Shown here: in pieces, positions 47,579 to 49,776 of the stretch | How the letters are laid out: each line of letters opens with the position of its first letter | How positions within the stretch are numbered: the first letter of the stretch is position 1 | DNA from: JAHEEL01 sp964195545 | Lineage (GTDB): Bacteria > Actinomycetota > Acidimicrobiia > Spongiisociales > UBA5794 | Direction: 5' to 3' | NCBI GenBank assembly: GCA_964195545.1 | Contig: CAXMQQ010000015.1 | Span: forward strand, 1 to 49,776 | DNA length: 49,776 bases | The notes under the pieces: generated by a model | What the model was told of the DNA's origin: nothing | Seen by the model: only the letters and a program-made list of their open reading frames with translations | Database searches by the model: none | Position numbers and translations under genes: made by a program

Positions 47579-49054
47579 ATGAATGCCACCATCACATCTA
47601 GCGCCATCATCGGTGTCGAACCGCACCCAGTTCGGATCGAAGCTCACGTCGGAGGAGGGAGCAAGCCGATCTTCATCATCGTCGGCCTCCCCGATGCCGC
47701 CGTGCGCGAGGCCAAGGAGCGTGTTCGCGCGGCAATGGCGTCGAGCGGTCACGAGTTCCCTGCCAAACGGGTTGTCGTCAATCTGTCGCCAGCGGACCTC
47801 CCGAAAGTCGGTTCTGCCTACGATCTTCCCATCGCTCTCGGCGTGCTCGCCGCGAATGGGAAGCTTCCACACGGGGCAACAGATGTCGTTGCGCTCGGCG
47901 AACTTGCCCTCGATGGCACGGTGCGTCCAGCCCGGGGAGGTCTGAGCGCCGCTCTCGTTGCTCGCGATCTCGACAAGCCGTGCCTCCTTCCTCTGCGATC
48001 CGCAGCGGAGACCACCGGACGGGTGGACCTCGGCGTGGTTGCGGTCCGGTCGCTGGCTCACGCGATGGAAGTTGCTGCGGGAACCCATCCAGGCGACGAG
48101 ATCGAGGTCCCATCACCACGAGCGGTCGAGATTCCCGACATCAGCGACGTGCGTGGTCAGATCGCGGCCCGGGCAGCGCTCGAGGTGGCTGCCGCCGGCG
48201 GCCACCACCTGTTGTTCCGCGGACCGCCGGGTTCTGGCAAGACGATGCTCGCCAGAACCCTCCCCGGTCTGCTCCCACCGCTCGATGACGGGGAAGCTCA
48301 CGAGGTAGCGCTGGTCTGGGCCGCTGCGGGTCTGTCGCGACCGGATCCGTCGGTGCCACCGTTCAGGTCGCCGCACCACTCGGCGTCGATGGCGGCGTTC
48401 ATCGGTGGCGGATCAGGCGTGCCGACACCGGGCGAAACCGTGATGGCCCATCGCGGCGTTTTGTTCCTCGACGAACTGGGGGAGTTCCCGCCTCAGCTGC
48501 TCGACGCCCTCCGTACACCGATTGAGGACGGTTCCGTCGTGGTGGCCAGGAAAGCGGCCACGGTCGAATTCCCGTGCCGGATACAGGTCATCGCTGCAAC
48601 GAATCCGTGTCCGTGCGGCTTCGAGGGCGACCGGACATATCCATGCGAGTGCACCGAGTCGATGAAGACGCGGTACAAGCGACGGTTCTCCGGTCCGTTC
48701 CTGGACCGATTCGACCTGCAGGTCGATGTGCCACGGTTGCGGGTGACGGAGCTCGCAGGGCCGTCGGGGGAGAGTTCGCTCGATGTTCGCGCCAGAGTCA
48801 CTGCGGCGCGAAGGCGACAGTTCGACGAACGCGGGCGGCTCAACCGCGAGCTCGGTCGGCGCGATCTCGATGCGCTGGAGTGGACCGGCAGTGCCGTTGA
48901 CCGGCTGGGAAAGGCCGCAGCAGGAGATCGGCTCACGGCGCGAGGCTGGGATCGGATCCGGCGTGTCGCTCGCACCGTGGCCGATCTCGCAGGCTCGGAC
49001 GTGGTCGATGGGAGTCATATCGAGACGGCGCTCAGGATGCGGGTGACGCTGTGA
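47579..49054 (+). CDS. YifB/ComM family Mg-chelatase-like AAA+ ATPase
   Basis: A 491-residue AAA+ protein. The N-terminal Lon-substrate-like domain contains IIVGLPDAAVREAKERVRAAMASSG and VVNLSPADLPKVGSAYDLPIALG. The ATPase has Walker A FRGPPGSGKTMLARTLPGLLPPL, RSPHHSASMAAFIGGG and Walker B GVLFLDELGEFPPQLLDALRTPIEDG, with a zinc-like CPCGFEGDRTYPCEC. ComM helps branch migration during natural transformation; the role in actinobacteria is unproven. GTGA overlap with dprA supports a transformation/recombination unit. Confidence 0.93.
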   Translation: MNATITSSAIIGVEPHPVRIEAHVGGGSKPIFIIVGLPDAAVREAKERVRAAMASSGHEFPAKRVVVNLSPADLPKVGSAYDLPIALGVLAANGKLPHGATDVVALGELALDGTVRPARGGLSAALVARDLDKPCLLPLRSAAETTGRVDLGVVAVRSLAHAMEVAAGTHPGDEIEVPSPRAVEIPDISDVRGQIAARAALEVAAAGGHHLLFRGPPGSGKTMLARTLPGLLPPLDDGEAHEVALVWAAAGLSRPDPSVPPFRSPHHSASMAAFIGGGSGVPTPGETVMAHRGVLFLDELGEFPPQLLDALRTPIEDGSVVVARKAATVEFPCRIQVIAATNPCPCGFEGDRTYPCECTESMKTRYKRRFSGPFLDRFDLQVDVPRLRVTELAGPSGESSLDVRARVTAARRRQFDERGRLNRELGRRDLDALEWTGSAVDRLGKAAAGDRLTARGWDRIRRVARTVADLAGSDVVDGSHIETALRMRVTL

Positions 49055-49776
49055 GCGACGATGCCCGCCTCCAGATGGCGTTCTCCGGACTGCACCCGAT
49101 CCGATCTCGCGAGCTCCTGGACCGGTTCGGCGCTGCCTCGGGAGCCGTTTCGGCGATCTCTCGCGGTCGGGTGAAGGCATCCGAGGCGATCCGCACCAAT
49201 CTTGTGGTGCCGGCAGATCAGCGACGTGTCGAACTAGACGCTCTCGGGATCGACGCGGTCTTCCGGGACGGCCCGGCGTATCCGAACCATCTCGACGTGT
49301 TCGAAGATGCACCCGACGTCTTGTTCGTCCGCGGCGCTCTTCCCCTGATTCCCGGAGTCGGGATAGTCGGAACCCGGAAATGCACCGCATACGGATTGGA
49401 ACTGGCCGAAGCATATGGAAGGGCCGTCGCCGAGACCGGCTGGCTGGTTGTGTCGGGTCTCGCCCGCGGAATCGACGGTGCCGCGCATCGCGGCATGGTG
49501 TCGGTCGGTGGTGTTGGGATTGCCGTGTTGGGTTGCGGCATCGATGTGACCTATCCGAGAGAGCATCGGCGCCTCGGTGAGCAGGTCCTCGAGGCCGGCG
49601 GAGCGATTGTTTCGGAGTACCCGCCGGGCAGCCGTCCCGACGCGTGGAGGTTCCCGCCGAGGAATCGGATCATCGCGGGGCTCTCCGCTGCCGTCGTTGT
49701 CGTTGAGGCGGCCAAGACCGGCGGAGCGTTGATCACTGCGGTGAAAGCGGCCGAATATGGGATCCCCGTATTCGCG
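49051..49776 (+). CDS. dprA: DNA-processing protein DprA (partial, cut by window edge)
   Basis: 242 codons of a DprA/Smf protein are visible. The start GTG 49051 overlaps the yifB stop. An N-terminal helical region is followed by the Rossmann fold: YPNHLDVFEDAPDVLFVRG, GVGIVGTRKCTAYG, VVSGLARGIDGAAHRGM, AVLGCGIDVTYPREHR and GAIVSEYPPGSRPD, then FPPRNRIIAGLSAAVVVVEAAKTGGALITA. DprA loads RecA on incoming single-stranded DNA in natural transformation. The C-terminal winged helix, if present, is outside. Confidence 0.93.
   Translation, partial: MSDDARLQMAFSGLHPIRSRELLDRFGAASGAVSAISRGRVKASEAIRTNLVVPADQRRVELDALGIDAVFRDGPAYPNHLDVFEDAPDVLFVRGALPLIPGVGIVGTRKCTAYGLELAEAYGRAVAETGWLVVSGLARGIDGAAHRGMVSVGGVGIAVLGCGIDVTYPREHRRLGEQVLEAGGAIVSEYPPGSRPDAWRFPPRNRIIAGLSAAVVVVEAAKTGGALITAVKAAEYGIPVFA

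Overview
The window is about 49.8 kb of high-GC DNA from a bacterial chromosome, most likely an actinobacterium and perhaps an acidimicrobiia-like one. The support is its gene set: an AdnA/AdnB-type helicase-nuclease pair, a SepIVA-like coiled-coil protein between coaD and yceD/rpmF/plsX, DUF2469 between lepB and yraN, an InhA-like enoyl reductase, and the F420 genes cofG and cofH. Genes are tightly packed, many overlap by ATGA or GTGA, and no tRNA, rRNA, integrase or insertion sequence was seen. The exact taxon is an inference.

Layout. 1-5.4 kb (minus): a coupled operon of a 12-codon leader ORF, a RecB-like Fe-S nuclease, DUF488, adnA and adnB (adnB runs off the left edge). 5.5-11.6 kb: a small membrane protein, a GNRA-hairpin-rich region that looks like a ~305-nt non-coding RNA with its own promoter and terminator, a PH/SHOCT membrane protein, a TrmA-family rRNA methyltransferase, a YbaK-like small ORF, an InhA-like reductase, ddl, an AsnC-type domain protein and rpmB plus a cold-shock-like protein. 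11.6-22.8 kb (plus): a housekeeping run recG-rsmD-coaD-sepIVA-yceD-rpmF-plsX-rnc-smc-ftsY-cdd. 22.9-27.8 kb (minus): etfBA and a nucleoside-salvage operon upp-(29-aa ORF)-atl-deoA-punA. 27.9-33.9 kb (plus): ffh-rpsP-khpA-rimM, then the fused B12-dependent mutase icmF. 33.9-38 kb: a HIT protein, a DUF222/HNH protein, an ATP-grasp-like protein and an AMIN/Gmad2-type lipoprotein. 38-43.1 kb (plus): an MFS transporter and cofG-cofH-tetR. 43.1-49.8 kb (mostly plus): trmD-rplS, an AlkA-like glycosylase, lepB, DUF2469, yraN, a small Zn-ribbon protein (minus), a crotonase, yifB and dprA (cut by the right edge).

Three window-wide signals stand out. (1) The run of GAAA/GAGA tetraloop hairpins at 5.88-6.19 kb is the best candidate for an undescribed RNA. 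(2) Nearly every larger spacer carries degenerate tandem units with a strict 7-bp period (GTAGTCG, GAATACG, GCCGACT, TACTTGC and others), often including the stop codon of the gene upstream. They resemble in principle the heptanucleotide STRR repeats of cyanobacteria, but with many sequence families. (3) The first genes of transcription units repeatedly show TANNNT 6-8 nt before the start codon and no Shine-Dalgarno sequence, which points to widespread leaderless transcripts. Genes with true leaders (rpmB, rplS, etfB, the AsnC-like gene, DUF2469) instead have clear Shine-Dalgarno sequences.
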